Notes: generated by a model not told the origin, from the sequence alone. A stretch of DNA of 64,000 bases from Herpetosiphon llansteffanensis (GCF_003205875.1 NZ_PUBZ01000011.1:1-64000); one strand, 5' to 3'; shown: positions 43,687 through 52,585, numbered from the stretch's first letter. Numbers and translations: made by a program.

Positions 43687-45130
43687 TCTCGCCTTTGGCG
43701 GCAAACGCACGGTCTTGCCCTATGCCCATGATCCCGTGGCCTATGCCCGCGAGGTGTTAGGGGAAGTCTGGTGGACAAAGCAGGAGCTGATCGCGCGGTC
43801 GTTGCTCACGCCGCCGTATCGCACGCTGGTCAAAGCCTGCCATAAGGTTGGCAAAACCCACCTTGGCGGTGGCTTAGTCAACTGGTGGTACGACAGTTTT
43901 GATCCGGGACTGGTGCTGACAACCGCCCCCACCGATCGCCAAGTGCGTGACCTACTCTGGAAAGAAGTGCGGATGCAGCGGCGCGGACGATCAGGCTTTA
44001 CCGGCCCTAAGTCCCCGCGCTTGGAGAGTACGCCCGACCATTTCGCTCATGGCTTCACCGCCAAAGATGGTGACTCGTTTCAAGGCCATCACTCGCCGCA
44101 TACCTTGTTCATCTTTGACGAAGCCGTTGGCGTAGCGAGTGTGTTTTGGGAAACTGCCGAGTCGATGTTCAACGAAGGCGGCGCATGGCTAGCGATTTTC
44201 AATCCGACTGATACCAGCTCGCAAGCGTATGCCGAGGAATTGAGTGGCGGCTGGCATGTCATTTCGATGAGTGTGCTGGAGCATCCCAACATTCTAGCCG
44301 AATTGCAGGGCTTTCCGCCGCCGTTTCCCTCGGCGATTCGCCTGAGCCGCGTCGATACCTTACTCAAGAAATGGTGTCGGGCACTCAGTCCCGAAGAGCC
44401 AAAACGGGCCACGGATATTCTGTGGCGGGATGCATGGTATCGCCCTGGACCGATCGCGGAAGCGCGGCTCTTGGGGCGCTGGCCATCGCAGGCGACCAAC
44501 AATGTCTGGAGTGATGGCGCGTTTCAGGTGGCGGAAAGCCTGATCCTGCCCGCGAGTGATGAACCGTGCGAACTGGGCTGTGATGTGGCCCGCTATGGCG
44601 ATGACTTTACCGAGATTCATGTGCGGCGGGGTGGCCATAGTCTCTATCACGAAGCGGCCAATGGCTGGAGTACGGTCGAAACCGCTGGCCGCTTGAAACA
44701 GTTGGCCAACGAATATGGACGGATCTGTGGGGTCGATGGACGGGCCATCGCGGTCAAAATCGACGATGACGGCATCGGCGGCGGCGTGATCGATCTCGCC
44801 GACGGCTACACCTTCCTCGGTGTCAGTGGGGCACGCACGGCCTACGACCCCGAGAAGTATCCCAATCGTCGGAGCGAGTTGTGGTTCAGCGTGGCCGATC
44901 GGGCCATGGAGCAGCGCCTCAGTTTCGTCGCGCTCGATGCGGAAACGCGCCGCGAGTTACGTCGCCAGGCGATGGCTCCCACGTGGAAGCAGGATAGTCA
45001 AGGACGGCGGGTCGTCGAGCCAAAAGCCGACACCAAGAAACGCATTAAGCGCAGTCCCGATGGTATGGATGCCGTCAATCTGGCCTACGCACCAGCACTG
45101 ATTGTCAGTTTTGGCCCAACGTTATGGTAA
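43610..45130 (+). CDS. terL: terminase large subunit
   Basis: A 506-aa DNA-packaging motor. ATPase domain: Walker A variant CHKVGKTH (77-84) and Walker B FIFDEA (Asp170, Glu171). C-terminal RNase H-like nuclease: first Asp in GCDVARYGDD, then KIDDDGIGG, and GMDAVNLAYAP near the end. GGAGAGG at 43600-43606 points to ATG 43610 rather than 43592. It cuts concatemers and pumps DNA into the prohead through the portal encoded next. Confidence 0.92.
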   Translation: MNRPNNASLPSSRRDTLWNSLFSDLSLAFGGKRTVLPYAHDPVAYAREVLGEVWWTKQELIARSLLTPPYRTLVKACHKVGKTHLGGGLVNWWYDSFDPGLVLTTAPTDRQVRDLLWKEVRMQRRGRSGFTGPKSPRLESTPDHFAHGFTAKDGDSFQGHHSPHTLFIFDEAVGVASVFWETAESMFNEGGAWLAIFNPTDTSSQAYAEELSGGWHVISMSVLEHPNILAELQGFPPPFPSAIRLSRVDTLLKKWCRALSPEEPKRATDILWRDAWYRPGPIAEARLLGRWPSQATNNVWSDGAFQVAESLILPASDEPCELGCDVARYGDDFTEIHVRRGGHSLYHEAANGWSTVETAGRLKQLANEYGRICGVDGRAIAVKIDDDGIGGGVIDLADGYTFLGVSGARTAYDPEKYPNRRSELWFSVADRAMEQRLSFVALDAETRRELRRQAMAPTWKQDSQGRRVVEPKADTKKRIKRSPDGMDAVNLAYAPALIVSFGPTLW

Positions 45131-45149
45131 GAAAGCAGCAGGAATAGGT

Positions 45150-46514
45150 ATGTTTCCACCAACCGCGACTAGTAGCATCATTAGCCAGCATCTGCATGGG
45201 CAGCGTTTGGCGGATGATTTTCAACGCCTGCAGCAGTTTCGCGCGGCGTGGGAAGCCTATCGCAAGCAGGATACCCCGCCGCTGCCGATCGAAGCGGGGC
45301 GGCCCAACGACAACGTGCGGGTCAATCTGATTAAGCTGATTGTCCAAACCTCGGTCTCATTCTTGTTTGGCGATCAGGTTGCCTTTACCGTGCCTGATGC
45401 ACCGCCCGATGATGCCCGTATCCAGTATCTTGAGCGTGTCTGGACCGCCGCCAAAAAGATGACATGGCTCTACAAGCAAGGCATCAATGGCGGCTTGTGT
45501 GGCCATATCTTCGCCCGCATCTACCCCGATCAGCCCATCCCGCGCATCGTGATTCTCGATCCGGCGACCGTGACTGTACGCTGGGCGGCGGACGATCTAG
45601 ATCGCGTGGAATGCTACCTCATTGACTACACCGCCTACGAATGGCAGGGCAATCGCGAAGTGCTCGTCAGCATTCGCCAACGCATCGAGCGTACTGATAC
45701 CGGCTGGCGCATTCTTGACCAACGGAGCCAGCCTGACAAACACGCCTTTGATACTTTGCATGAAGCGCCATGGCCCTATCCCTTCCCGCCAATCGTCGAT
45801 AGCCAGAACCTCGCCGCCCCGAATGAATACTGGGGTGAAGCGGATATCACGCCTGACCTGATTGCCCTGGTCAACGCCGGTGATTTCACCTTATCCAACC
45901 AACAACGGATTGTGCGCTTCTATGCCCAGCCGCTCACGGTGGCCAAGGGTATGGACCCCGCCCAACTCAAGCATGGGCGTGACCGCACGGTCTTCATTCC
46001 AGCGAATGCCGATTTAGGCATTGTCGAGATGCAAAGCGAGTTAGCGGGCAGCCTTGAGCATCATAGCCGGATCAAAAGCAGTATTCACGAGGTGGCCCAA
46101 ACCCCCGAGATTGCCACGGGCAAGGTCGATGACTTGGGCAATCTGAGCGGTTTAGCTTTGAACATCCTCTATGGCCCCTTGCTCCAAAAGACCGTGCAAA
46201 AGCGCATGCTGTATGGCGATTTCCTGAGCGAACTCAATCGCCGCCTGCTGATCATTGGTGGGTTTCCTGAGACTACCACCACCGTGGTCTGGGATTCCAT
46301 GCTGCCGACCGACCCACAAGCCGAACGCGCCGTTGCGCAGGCCGATCGTGCGCTCGGCGTAAGTGAAGCCACAATCTTGACCCAACTGGGCTATGACCCC
46401 GCCCATGAACGAGAACAACGCCAGGCCGAAACGCCAGCGGACAACGACCCAACACCACCCAAAGGAGATGATGATGCGACGAATCCTGATTCCGAATCGC
46501 CTGCTGAACGCTGA
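45150..46514 (+). CDS. portal protein (SPP1 gp6-like)
   Basis: A 454-aa portal subunit; twelve copies form the DNA entry ring of the head. Typical elements: NDNVRVNLIKLIVQTSVSFL near the start, the central clip region, SGLALNILYGPLLQKTVQKR (stem/wing helix), and a disordered acidic C-terminal tail. AGGA before ATG 45150 and the end of terL at 45130 support this start. Its 3' end overlaps the scaffold gene by 41 bp. Confidence 0.88.
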   Translation: MFPPTATSSIISQHLHGQRLADDFQRLQQFRAAWEAYRKQDTPPLPIEAGRPNDNVRVNLIKLIVQTSVSFLFGDQVAFTVPDAPPDDARIQYLERVWTAAKKMTWLYKQGINGGLCGHIFARIYPDQPIPRIVILDPATVTVRWAADDLDRVECYLIDYTAYEWQGNREVLVSIRQRIERTDTGWRILDQRSQPDKHAFDTLHEAPWPYPFPPIVDSQNLAAPNEYWGEADITPDLIALVNAGDFTLSNQQRIVRFYAQPLTVAKGMDPAQLKHGRDRTVFIPANADLGIVEMQSELAGSLEHHSRIKSSIHEVAQTPEIATGKVDDLGNLSGLALNILYGPLLQKTVQKRMLYGDFLSELNRRLLIIGGFPETTTTVVWDSMLPTDPQAERAVAQADRALGVSEATILTQLGYDPAHEREQRQAETPADNDPTPPKGDDDATNPDSESPAER

Positions 46515-47049
46515 TGATGGTGGCGGCGGTGGTGGTGATCCCACGCCACCCGCTGCACCGCCAAGTCCCGCGCCAGCACCAGTGCCTGTGCCTGCTCCAG
46601 CGCTGCACCCTACCGCGTCACCAGCTGCACCACCTGCTGCGGATACCGGGGTGGCAACTCTGCAAGCACGCTTGGCCACGCTGGAAACACAACTCGAAGC
46701 CGACCGCGCGGCGTTACGCACCGAGCGCGGCGCACGCCTGATTGAGCAAACGGCTGCGGCCCATGGCCTCGATGCCGGCTTGCTGGGCCGCCTCGTTACC
46801 CCCGAATTTGATGAGCATGGGCAACCAAAACCGCTCGATACGGCCATTGCCAGCCTGCTCACGACCTATCCCTACTTGGCCAAGCAATCAGGCCCTGGTG
46901 GTGCGACGACACCGGCATCGGCAGGAACCAGTCCCGCCAATCCGGCGCGGCCACCAGCGTTGACCAAGGCCGCGATTGAACGCATGACTCCTGAGCAAAT
47001 CAATACCAACTGGGAGGCGATTCAAGCCTTCTTAGCCCGCCAAAGCTAG
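46474..47049 (+). CDS. capsid scaffolding protein
   Basis: A 191-aa protein. A Gly/Pro/Ala-rich low-complexity stretch (about 15-65), then a coiled coil (LQARLATLETQLEADRAALR) and a C-terminal Ala/Pro-rich part ending in a helix (TPEQINTNWEAIQAFLA). This build and the place between portal and coat genes fit a gp7/GP20-type minor structural or scaffold protein. Three ATGs are in row at 46468-46476; AAAGGAG at 46461-46467 suits 46474 best. Confidence 0.75.
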   Translation: MRRILIPNRLLNADDGGGGGGDPTPPAAPPSPAPAPVPVPAPALHPTASPAAPPAADTGVATLQARLATLETQLEADRAALRTERGARLIEQTAAAHGLDAGLLGRLVTPEFDEHGQPKPLDTAIASLLTTYPYLAKQSGPGGATTPASAGTSPANPARPPALTKAAIERMTPEQINTNWEAIQAFLARQS

Positions 47050-47088
47050 GCACGAGCTGCACGTATTCCGTGCGAGAAAGGACCCACC

Positions 47089-47940
47089 ATGGCCCTGAGT
47101 AATTTCATTCCGGTAGTCTGGAGTGCGCGGATTCTCTCGAATCTGCATCGCGCCCATGTCTACGGGCAAGCAGGCGTAGTCAATCGCGATTATGAAGGCG
47201 AGATTCGCGATGTTGGCGATACCGTCAAGATCAATAGCATTGGCCCCGTCACGATCGGGAATTACACCAAGAATACCAACATTGGTGATCCCGAAACCTT
47301 GACCGATGCCCAAATGACCTTGCTGATCAACCAAGCCAAATACTTCAACTTCCAAGTCGACGATATTGATCGCGCGCAGCAAAAGCCGAGTGTGATGGAT
47401 GAAGCCATGAAGGAAGCGAGCTATGGCTTGCGCGATGTCAGCGATACCTTCATTGCCTCGCTCTATACCGGCGTTGCCGCTGGCAACGTGATTGGCAATG
47501 ACACCACGCCAGTGACTCCCACCAGTGCCAATGCCTACGACTACCTCGTCGATTTGGGCACGCTGCTCGATGAGGCCAATGTCCCAACCGAAGGCCGCTG
47601 GTCGATTGTCCCACCATGGTTTCACGGCTTATTGCTCAAAGATGATCGCTTCGTCGGCGTTGGCTCGGCGAGCAGCGATCAGGTGTTGCGCAATGGCGAA
47701 ATTGGCACCGCAGCGGGCTTTCGCGTGTTGAAGTCGAATAGTGTGCCCAACGTGGCCGGAGCCAAATACAAGATTATGGCGGGTCACCCCATGGCTATTT
47801 CCTTTGCCGAACAAATCGTCAAGGTCGAAGGCTATCGCCCAGAAAAGCGCTTTGCCGATGCCGTGAAGGGCTTGCATGTCTATGGCGCAAAGGTCGTGCG
47901 GCCCACCGCCTTCGCCGTCATGACCGCAAATCGCAGCTAG
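47089..47940 (+). CDS. major capsid protein (HK97 fold, P22-coat-like)
   Basis: A 283-aa coat protein. NFIPVVWSARILSNLHRAHV at the start and GEIRDVGDTVKINSIGPVTI are typical of the P22 gp5-like coat group; ADQ-type linkers and a C-terminal VYGAKVVRPTAFAVMTA strand are as expected. No N-terminal protease-cleaved delta domain, in agreement with a separate scaffold. GAAAGGA precedes the ATG. Confidence 0.85.
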   Translation: MALSNFIPVVWSARILSNLHRAHVYGQAGVVNRDYEGEIRDVGDTVKINSIGPVTIGNYTKNTNIGDPETLTDAQMTLLINQAKYFNFQVDDIDRAQQKPSVMDEAMKEASYGLRDVSDTFIASLYTGVAAGNVIGNDTTPVTPTSANAYDYLVDLGTLLDEANVPTEGRWSIVPPWFHGLLLKDDRFVGVGSASSDQVLRNGEIGTAAGFRVLKSNSVPNVAGAKYKIMAGHPMAISFAEQIVKVEGYRPEKRFADAVKGLHVYGAKVVRPTAFAVMTANRS

Positions 47941-47973
47941 CTACGCGCACGTGCGCAGCCCAAGGAGGTTTAG

Positions 47974-48132
47974 ATGTGGGTCTTAAATACCGAAACTGGT
48001 GTGACATGGGAAGTCGAAGGTGAACTGGCCGAGCGGCTCGCCGCCGATCCGGTCTATCGCGTCGTCGATGCGCCGATCGATGAGGCCGCTGCGGACGAAG
48101 GGAAGCAGACCAAGAAAGCTTCCACAAAATAA
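47974..48132 (+). CDS. small phage structural protein
   Basis: A 52-aa gene (starts MWVLNTETGVTWEVEGELAE, ends with a Lys/Thr tail KKAST then Lys). An excellent AAGGAGG site lies 5 bp before the ATG, base composition matches its neighbours, and it fits tightly between coat and connector genes, so it is real. Proteins of this type after the coat gene may decorate the capsid or help joining; the function is not known. Confidence 0.7.
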   Translation: MWVLNTETGVTWEVEGELAERLAADPVYRVVDAPIDEAAADEGKQTKKASTK

Positions 48133-48144
48133 GGATAGGCTGCC

Positions 48145-48444
48145 ATGCTGTATGTGAGCGTTGCTGACGTTCAAGCCCAATTAGATGATGCACCCGCCGA
48201 TCCCGACCTTATCGAACCCTATGTGGTGCGGGCCTCGGATATTGTGCGCTCGGCATTACGCGCCATGCTGCGTGATCCATCCTTTGAGTTTGTCCCGAAT
48301 CCGGTCGCCACGATGCGCGTCGTGACTGGCCTGCCATTGCCCACCTTGACGCTCGAGGCGCATGTGATTGGCAGTATTAGCCTGATTGAGCAACGCATCC
48401 ATGGCGCATGGCAGCCACTGCCCGTTGCTGCATGGCTCGAAGAT
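48145..48444 (+). pseudogene. head-tail connector, 5' part, split by transposon
   Basis: The first 100 codons of a gp6-like connector (LYVSVADVQAQLDDAPADPD, RASDIVRSALRAML) that would join portal to tail. The Tn3-family element begins exactly after codon 100 (GGGG at 48445). The frame runs on into the transposon to 48768, but the later residues are read from the left inverted repeat and across the GNAT gene and are not phage. The 3' part is at 57626-57724. Confidence 0.8.
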
Positions 48445-48491
48445 GGGGTTGATCACAGCGCGCCCCGGTTAAGGCCTGTGAACATTTGTTC
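48445..48491 (+). repeat. left terminal inverted repeat of the Tn3-family element
   Basis: Starts GGGGTTGATCACAGCGCG; 45 of 47 bases match the reverse complement of 57579-57625, with mismatches at positions 24 and 42. Confidence 0.95.
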
Positions 48492-48511
48492 TCTACGCCA
48501 GGGTAGGATGA

Positions 48512-49003
48512 TCATGCCGCTGGTTCGCGCACCATCGCCCCGGACGGATGATCGGCAGCATCGATCCGCTGGCTCGCTGCGATCACGCGACGAAAACCAT
48601 AGCTTGCTCGCGATTGTTCATAGCCCAGACGCACATAGAAGGCATGGGCCCAGGTGCGGTGTACTCCCGAGCGGAGCCGTACCTCGGGATACCCCACCTG
48701 TGCAGCCCAGTGTTCACATGCCTGAATCAGCTGCGTGCCAATCCCCTGCTGCCGCCGCGTCGGCGTGACGACAATGCCGCCAATCTCGGCATACCCCTCC
48801 GTCTCCAGCAGGCGCACGCCATAGACATGGACCCAGCCCACGATCACCTGCGCATCCTCGGCCACAAACAGCCCGGTATCCGGCCAGTCCCGCAGCCGCT
48901 CCAGGCGACGCACCACATCAGCCGGTGTCGTAGGATAGCCCAGATCAGCACTGAGCGCAGCGACGGTCACCGCATCGGACTGGATCATTGGGCGAAGCAG
49001 CAT
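48512..49003 (-). CDS. GNAT-family N-acetyltransferase
   Basis: A 163-aa acetyl-CoA-dependent acetyltransferase. Motif A is clear: IGGIVVTPTRRQQGIGTQLI (acetyl-CoA pyrophosphate loop RRQQGIG), followed by VRLRSGVHRTWAHAFYVRLG with the C-terminal Tyr. GAGGA lies before the ATG. It is the outermost passenger at the left end of the transposon. The substrate is not evident; acetylation of an antimicrobial or amine is possible but not shown. Confidence 0.85.
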   Translation of the reverse strand: MLLRPMIQSDAVTVAALSADLGYPTTPADVVRRLERLRDWPDTGLFVAEDAQVIVGWVHVYGVRLLETEGYAEIGGIVVTPTRRQQGIGTQLIQACEHWAAQVGYPEVRLRSGVHRTWAHAFYVRLGYEQSRASYGFRRVIAASQRIDAADHPSGAMVREPAA

Positions 49004-49046
49004 GAGGAGTCCTCGTGAACAGGTCGAGCGGGTGATCGCGCTGGAC

Positions 49047-49775
49047 CTACGGAATCAATAAATAGAGGCTGGTGAACAGCAAAATGCTGGCAAGCAGCTG
49101 CTGGACCCGCCTGGCAGAGAGGTACTGACTGCCAACGCGGGCACCAAGCCAGCCGCTTAGCACCACGCCCACGCCCCAGAGTGGCAGCGCCAGCGGCATC
49201 TGCATGAGTGCCACGGGCCGGGCCAGCAAGGCAGCCAGTGAGTTAACCAAAATGAAGGGCGCGGCCAGGCCGGCGGCTTCCTGGGCCGTGGCCCACCCGC
49301 GCATCACCAGGACCGGCGTCAGGAAAATCCCGCCGCCAATCCCGGTCAGCCCGGAGATGAACCCAATGATCCCGCCGGTTGCCATTGCCGCCAGCGCGGG
49401 TGGCGGTGTGGATGGACCCGGATCAGCGACGGCGGACTGGCCAAGCAGGCGGGCCGTCGCCCAGAGCAAGCACAAGGCGACGAGGACATGATAGGTGTAT
49501 CCCGTCAGCACCAGGCGGCCGCCGAGCAGCGCCGCTGGGACGGCAAGAATGGTCACTGGCCAAAAGCGCTGCCAGCGAAACCAGCCGGCGCGGGCGTAGG
49601 TGGCGGTCGTCATGACGGCAACGACGCAGTTCAAGATCAGGGCAGTGGGGCGGATGACCACGGCCGCGAGGCCAAACCAACTCAAGACCGCAATATAGCC
49701 CGAGCCACCGGCCTGGCCCGTGGTCGCGTAGAGAAAGGCAATGCTGGCTAAAGCCAGCCCAATCGCCCATGCCAT
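49047..49775 (-). CDS. TauE/SafE-family membrane transporter
   Basis: A 242-aa membrane protein with about seven or eight helices. GGIIGFISGLTGIGGGIFLTP is the signature of the sulfite exporter TauE/SafE (DUF81) family, and the second half-repeat GQAGGSGYIAVLS lies near the N-terminus. These proteins export sulfite, sulfoacetate or related anions, and some move metals or thiol compounds. GGAGG precedes the ATG. On a metal-resistance element, a role in sulfur balance under metal stress is plausible but unproven. Confidence 0.82.
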   Translation of the reverse strand: MAWAIGLALASIAFLYATTGQAGGSGYIAVLSWFGLAAVVIRPTALILNCVVAVMTTATYARAGWFRWQRFWPVTILAVPAALLGGRLVLTGYTYHVLVALCLLWATARLLGQSAVADPGPSTPPPALAAMATGGIIGFISGLTGIGGGIFLTPVLVMRGWATAQEAAGLAAPFILVNSLAALLARPVALMQMPLALPLWGVGVVLSGWLGARVGSQYLSARRVQQLLASILLFTSLYLLIP

Positions 49776-49867
49776 GCTGCCTCCGTCCGTAATTCAGCAT
49801 CCAGGCCCGTCCATCGTCGTTGAATCACGAGCGGTACACCGTATTCTACCCTAGTTGGACCCGTTCC

Positions 49868-50776
49868 TTACCCCTTGGTCTGCTTCGTGCGTCGCCACTG
49901 CCGAATCTCGGCATCACTGGTGGCATCGGCTTGCTCCGCATACCGCAGGGTGGTCTGGATGTTCGCGTGGCCTAAGCGTTTGCGCACGGTGGCCAAACTC
50001 ACCCCATCGGTGACCAGTTCGCTGGCATGGGTGTGGCGGAGCTGATGGAGCGTGCAGACCACCCCGGCCGCAGCGCAATACCGCGCCCAGCGTTCCTGGA
50101 TCGACTGGTAGCGCAGCGGCCCGCCATCGCCGTTCTTGGCCGCGCGAAAGAGCAGTCCATGCCGATAGCCGGTCTGCTGGAGGTAGGTGGTCAGGCGTTT
50201 CACCAGTTTTGGATCATCGAGCAGGAGTGTGCGCCGTTTCCCCCCCTTGCCCAGCACGGTGATGCGCTCGTTGTCCCGCTCCAGGCTGACGTCCTCGACC
50301 GCCAGAGTCAAGACCTCACTGACGCGCAGACCCAGCTCCAGCAGCAGCCGGAAGAGCAGCTGATCGCGCCAGTTCGTCGCCGGAATACCAGCGAGGACCG
50401 CCTCGACATCCGCGCGTGGTCGCGGTCGGGGCAGGGGAGTCTCCACCCGCACTGCCTCAATCCGCGTCATCGGGTTGCCTGTAATCAGGTCATGGTGCTC
50501 CGCCCAGGAGAAGAAGCGGGTGAGGGCGGCCTGCATCCGGGCGCGGCTGGCAGGTTTGAGCTGGCTGTGCTGCGCCAGGAACGTGCGGAGGATGGCCGGC
50601 GTGATCGTGGTGATCGGACCGACGTGGAATGCCGCCAGCCGGCGGAGTTCGGTGGCGTAGGCCCGCTGGGTATGGATCGAGCGATCGGCGTTGGCCAGGT
50701 CGGTCAGAAAGGCCGCGATCAGATCGGTCAGCGGATGGGATTCCGGGATTCGCGTGGGTGGCATCAGCAGCTCCAT
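49868..50776 (-). CDS. tnpI: TnpI-type tyrosine recombinase of the transposon
   Basis: A 302-aa tyrosine recombinase of XerC/D build: N-terminal core-binding domain, then catalytic Arg in LGLRVSEVL, Lys in GKGGKR, HQLRH (His-x-x-Arg), GHANI (His) and nucleophile Tyr in TLRYAE. In Tn4430-like Tn3 elements such TnpI proteins resolve cointegrates in place of a serine resolvase; no serine resolvase is present here. The candidate recombination site lies directly upstream (50782-50884). A second ATG at 50764 is better served by GGAG. Confidence 0.85.
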   Translation of the reverse strand: MELLMPPTRIPESHPLTDLIAAFLTDLANADRSIHTQRAYATELRRLAAFHVGPITTITPAILRTFLAQHSQLKPASRARMQAALTRFFSWAEHHDLITGNPMTRIEAVRVETPLPRPRPRADVEAVLAGIPATNWRDQLLFRLLLELGLRVSEVLTLAVEDVSLERDNERITVLGKGGKRRTLLLDDPKLVKRLTTYLQQTGYRHGLLFRAAKNGDGGPLRYQSIQERWARYCAAAGVVCTLHQLRHTHASELVTDGVSLATVRKRLGHANIQTTLRYAEQADATSDAEIRQWRRTKQTKG

Positions 50777-50781
50777 CTATT

Positions 50782-50884
50782 CCTGTGATAACGATAGATT
50801 TTACATGCGACGATACGATCGGTGCGACGCTCAAATTAATGCAGAGTATAGCATAAATCCTGCGATAATCGCTCTTATCACAGG
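50782..50884. promoter_or_regulatory. candidate TnpI recombination (IRS-like) site
   Basis: Core: CCTGCGATAA (50859-50868), 6-bp centre TCGCTC, TTATCACAGG (50875-50884), a 26-bp tyrosine-recombinase core. A third copy, CCTGTGATAA, lies at 50782-50791, and two GCGACG words lie between. This matches the plan of a core with accessory motifs beside tnpI. Confidence 0.65.
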
Positions 50885-50960
50885 ATTGATCCATCTCCGT
50901 AGTGGTCTCAGTCATGCATCTCCTCCGCACACTCCCATGATGATTTGACAAACGAGCATT

Positions 50961-50994
50961 AATACATCACCATGTGTTAATATGATGATGTATT
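50961..50994. promoter_or_regulatory. palindrome at the start of the metal operon
   Basis: AATACATCA (50961-50969) and TGATGTATT (50986-50994), 16 bp apart, 11 bp after a TTGACA (50945-50950). A reasonable operator for the ArsR-type sensor encoded in the operon; no good -10 could be fixed. Confidence 0.4.
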
Positions 50995-51398
50995 ATGCTC
51001 ATGTCTGGCGCGGCATGCTCGTGCTGTGGATGCTGCTCGGCCTCCTTGCTGGGTGTTCCGCAGCGACTCATCCTGCATCAGGGCTGACCCAAACGGTTGA
51101 TGGTCTCACCGTAACATTGACGGCCACGACCCAACCCATCGTCGCGATGCCGCAATCATGGCAGATCATGGTTACCGATGCCGTCGGCCAGCCGGTTGAC
51201 ATGGCCGAGGTGTACCTTGATCTGGTGATGCCAGGCATGGCAATGGGCCAGCAGAAGCCCTGGGCAACGCCCCAGGGCAAGGGTCTCTATACCGCTGAAG
51301 GCGCGTATACGATGGACGGACCGTGGCAGGTGATCGTGCATGTTGAGATTGATCGGGTTGATCATGCCGTGCCCTTCCGCATTGATGTACGCCCCTAA
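50982..51398 (+). CDS. YtkA/FixH-like lipoprotein
   Basis: A 138-aa secreted lipoprotein: N-terminal hydrophobic stretch ending in the lipobox LLAGC, then a single Ig-like YtkA/FixH domain with VDMAEVYLDLVMPGMAMG and GPWQVIVHVEID. The Met-rich MPGMAMG loop is like copper- or metal-binding YtkA-type domains. The ATG at 50982 lies inside a palindrome and has no ribosome site; the ATG at 51015 may be the true start. First gene of the rightward metal operon. Confidence 0.7.
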   Translation: MMMYYAHVWRGMLVLWMLLGLLAGCSAATHPASGLTQTVDGLTVTLTATTQPIVAMPQSWQIMVTDAVGQPVDMAEVYLDLVMPGMAMGQQKPWATPQGKGLYTAEGAYTMDGPWQVIVHVEIDRVDHAVPFRIDVRP

Positions 51399-51415
51399 CC
51401 ATGCAGGAGGTTTGG

Positions 51416-51772
51416 ATGTTAACCGCCGCCCCAACCCTGACCACGCTCAAAGCCAAGCTCTTTCGCGGTTTGGCTGATCCGTCGCGCCTTGCCCTGCTGG
51501 AAGCCCTGTGTGCTGGTCCCCAGACCGTCACGGACCTCTGTGCGGCGACGGGCCTGCGCCAGTCCAATGCCTCAAATCATCTTGCCTGTTTGTGGGACTG
51601 TGGCCTCGTCGCCAAAGACCAGGATGGGCGGTTTGTCCACTATCGCCTGAGCGATGATCGGATTGTCACGCTGCTTCAGGTCACAGAACAGATCCTCACC
51701 GACGTGGCGCGGGGCGTGTATGCCTGTACCACCTATGCGACACCGGATGACGCTGCTCCTGCTGACGCCTAG
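51416..51772 (+). CDS. cmtR: Cd/Pb-sensing ArsR-family repressor CmtR
   Basis: A 118-aa winged-helix repressor. The DNA helix SNASNHLACL carries Cys58, with Cys62 in the CLWDC motif, and a third Cys104 lies in the C-terminal tail (VYACTT). This Cys-x3-Cys plus tail Cys set matches CmtR of Mycobacterium tuberculosis (Cys57, 61, 102), which binds Cd(II) and Pb(II) and then leaves DNA. AGGAGG sits before ATG 51416 (an ATG at 51401 lacks a site). It follows the YtkA-like gene and precedes the exporter it should control. Confidence 0.88.
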   Translation: MLTAAPTLTTLKAKLFRGLADPSRLALLEALCAGPQTVTDLCAATGLRQSNASNHLACLWDCGLVAKDQDGRFVHYRLSDDRIVTLLQVTEQILTDVARGVYACTTYATPDDAAPADA

Positions 51773-51784
51773 AGGGAGATTCCC

Positions 51785-52585
51785 ATGTTTACTACGACCT
51801 TTCGGGTTGCGCACATGGATTGTGCCGCCGAAGAACAGATGGTTCGGATGCAGCTGGAACCCCATGCGGAAATCCAGCACCTCGCCTTTAATCTTGGTGA
51901 ACGTACGCTGGTTGTGACGCATACCGGCGCACCAACCGCGATCACCCAGAGCCTTGAAGCACTCCAGTTGGGCGCACAGCTGGTTGATCACGAGGCTGCG
52001 ACCACGGTTCCGGTGGCCGAAGACACCACAGGGCAGCGCCGGCTGCTGACGATTGTGCTCGTGATTAATGCCGCCTTGTTCGGGCTTGAAGTGGTGATGG
52101 GCGTGATCGCCCACTCGCTGGGCCTTATTGCGGACTCGCTGGACATGCTCGCGGATGCCCTGGTCTATGGGTTGAGCCTGTATGCCGTCGGCCGCGCCGT
52201 CACGACCAAGCGCCAGATCGCCCGCATGAGCGGGTACGTCCAGTTTGGCCTGGCCTTTTTCGGGATCGCGGAAGTACTCCGGCGGGTGCTGATGCCGACG
52301 GAAGAACCCGCCTTTGGCCTGATGATCGGCATCTCGGTGGTGGCCTTGATTGGCAACGTGATCTCGCTCATCATCATCCAGCGCAATCAGGACCAGGAAG
52401 CGCATATGCAAGCCAGCCGCATCTTTACTGCCAATGATGTGGTGGTCAATCTTGGCGTCATCACGGCGGGGCTGTTGGTCTGGCTGACCGATTCGTCGCT
52501 GCCCGATTTGGTCGTTGGCGCCATCATCTTTGTGGTTGTCGCGCGGGGTGCGTGGCGCATTGTCCGCTTGTCACGGCAGCCATGA
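51785..52585 (+). CDS. cation diffusion facilitator with N-terminal HMA domain
   Basis: A 266-aa metal exporter. An HMA-like domain (about 1-70) starts FRVAHMDCAAEE, where the usual CxxC is reduced to one Cys13. The CDF membrane part follows with HSLGLIADSLDMLADA (Asp117, Asp120, Asp124 of the transport site) and a second site FTANDVVVN. The usual cytoplasmic C-terminal CDF domain is missing; the N-terminal HMA unit may replace it. GGGAGA before the ATG. Expected to pump Cd, Pb or Zn out of the cytoplasm in exchange for protons, under control of CmtR. Confidence 0.85.
   Translation: MFTTTFRVAHMDCAAEEQMVRMQLEPHAEIQHLAFNLGERTLVVTHTGAPTAITQSLEALQLGAQLVDHEAATTVPVAEDTTGQRRLLTIVLVINAALFGLEVVMGVIAHSLGLIADSLDMLADALVYGLSLYAVGRAVTTKRQIARMSGYVQFGLAFFGIAEVLRRVLMPTEEPAFGLMIGISVVALIGNVISLIIIQRNQDQEAHMQASRIFTANDVVVNLGVITAGLLVWLTDSSLPDLVVGAIIFVVVARGAWRIVRLSRQP

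Noticed and set aside
46152-46862. 236-codon minus-strand frame across the portal-scaffold junction
   Set aside because: Low-complexity Ala/Gly/Ser product opposite two supported genes.
48445-48768. Connector frame continuing to 48768 as one 207-codon gene
   Set aside because: From 48445 on the frame reads transposon inverted repeat and the antisense of the GNAT gene.
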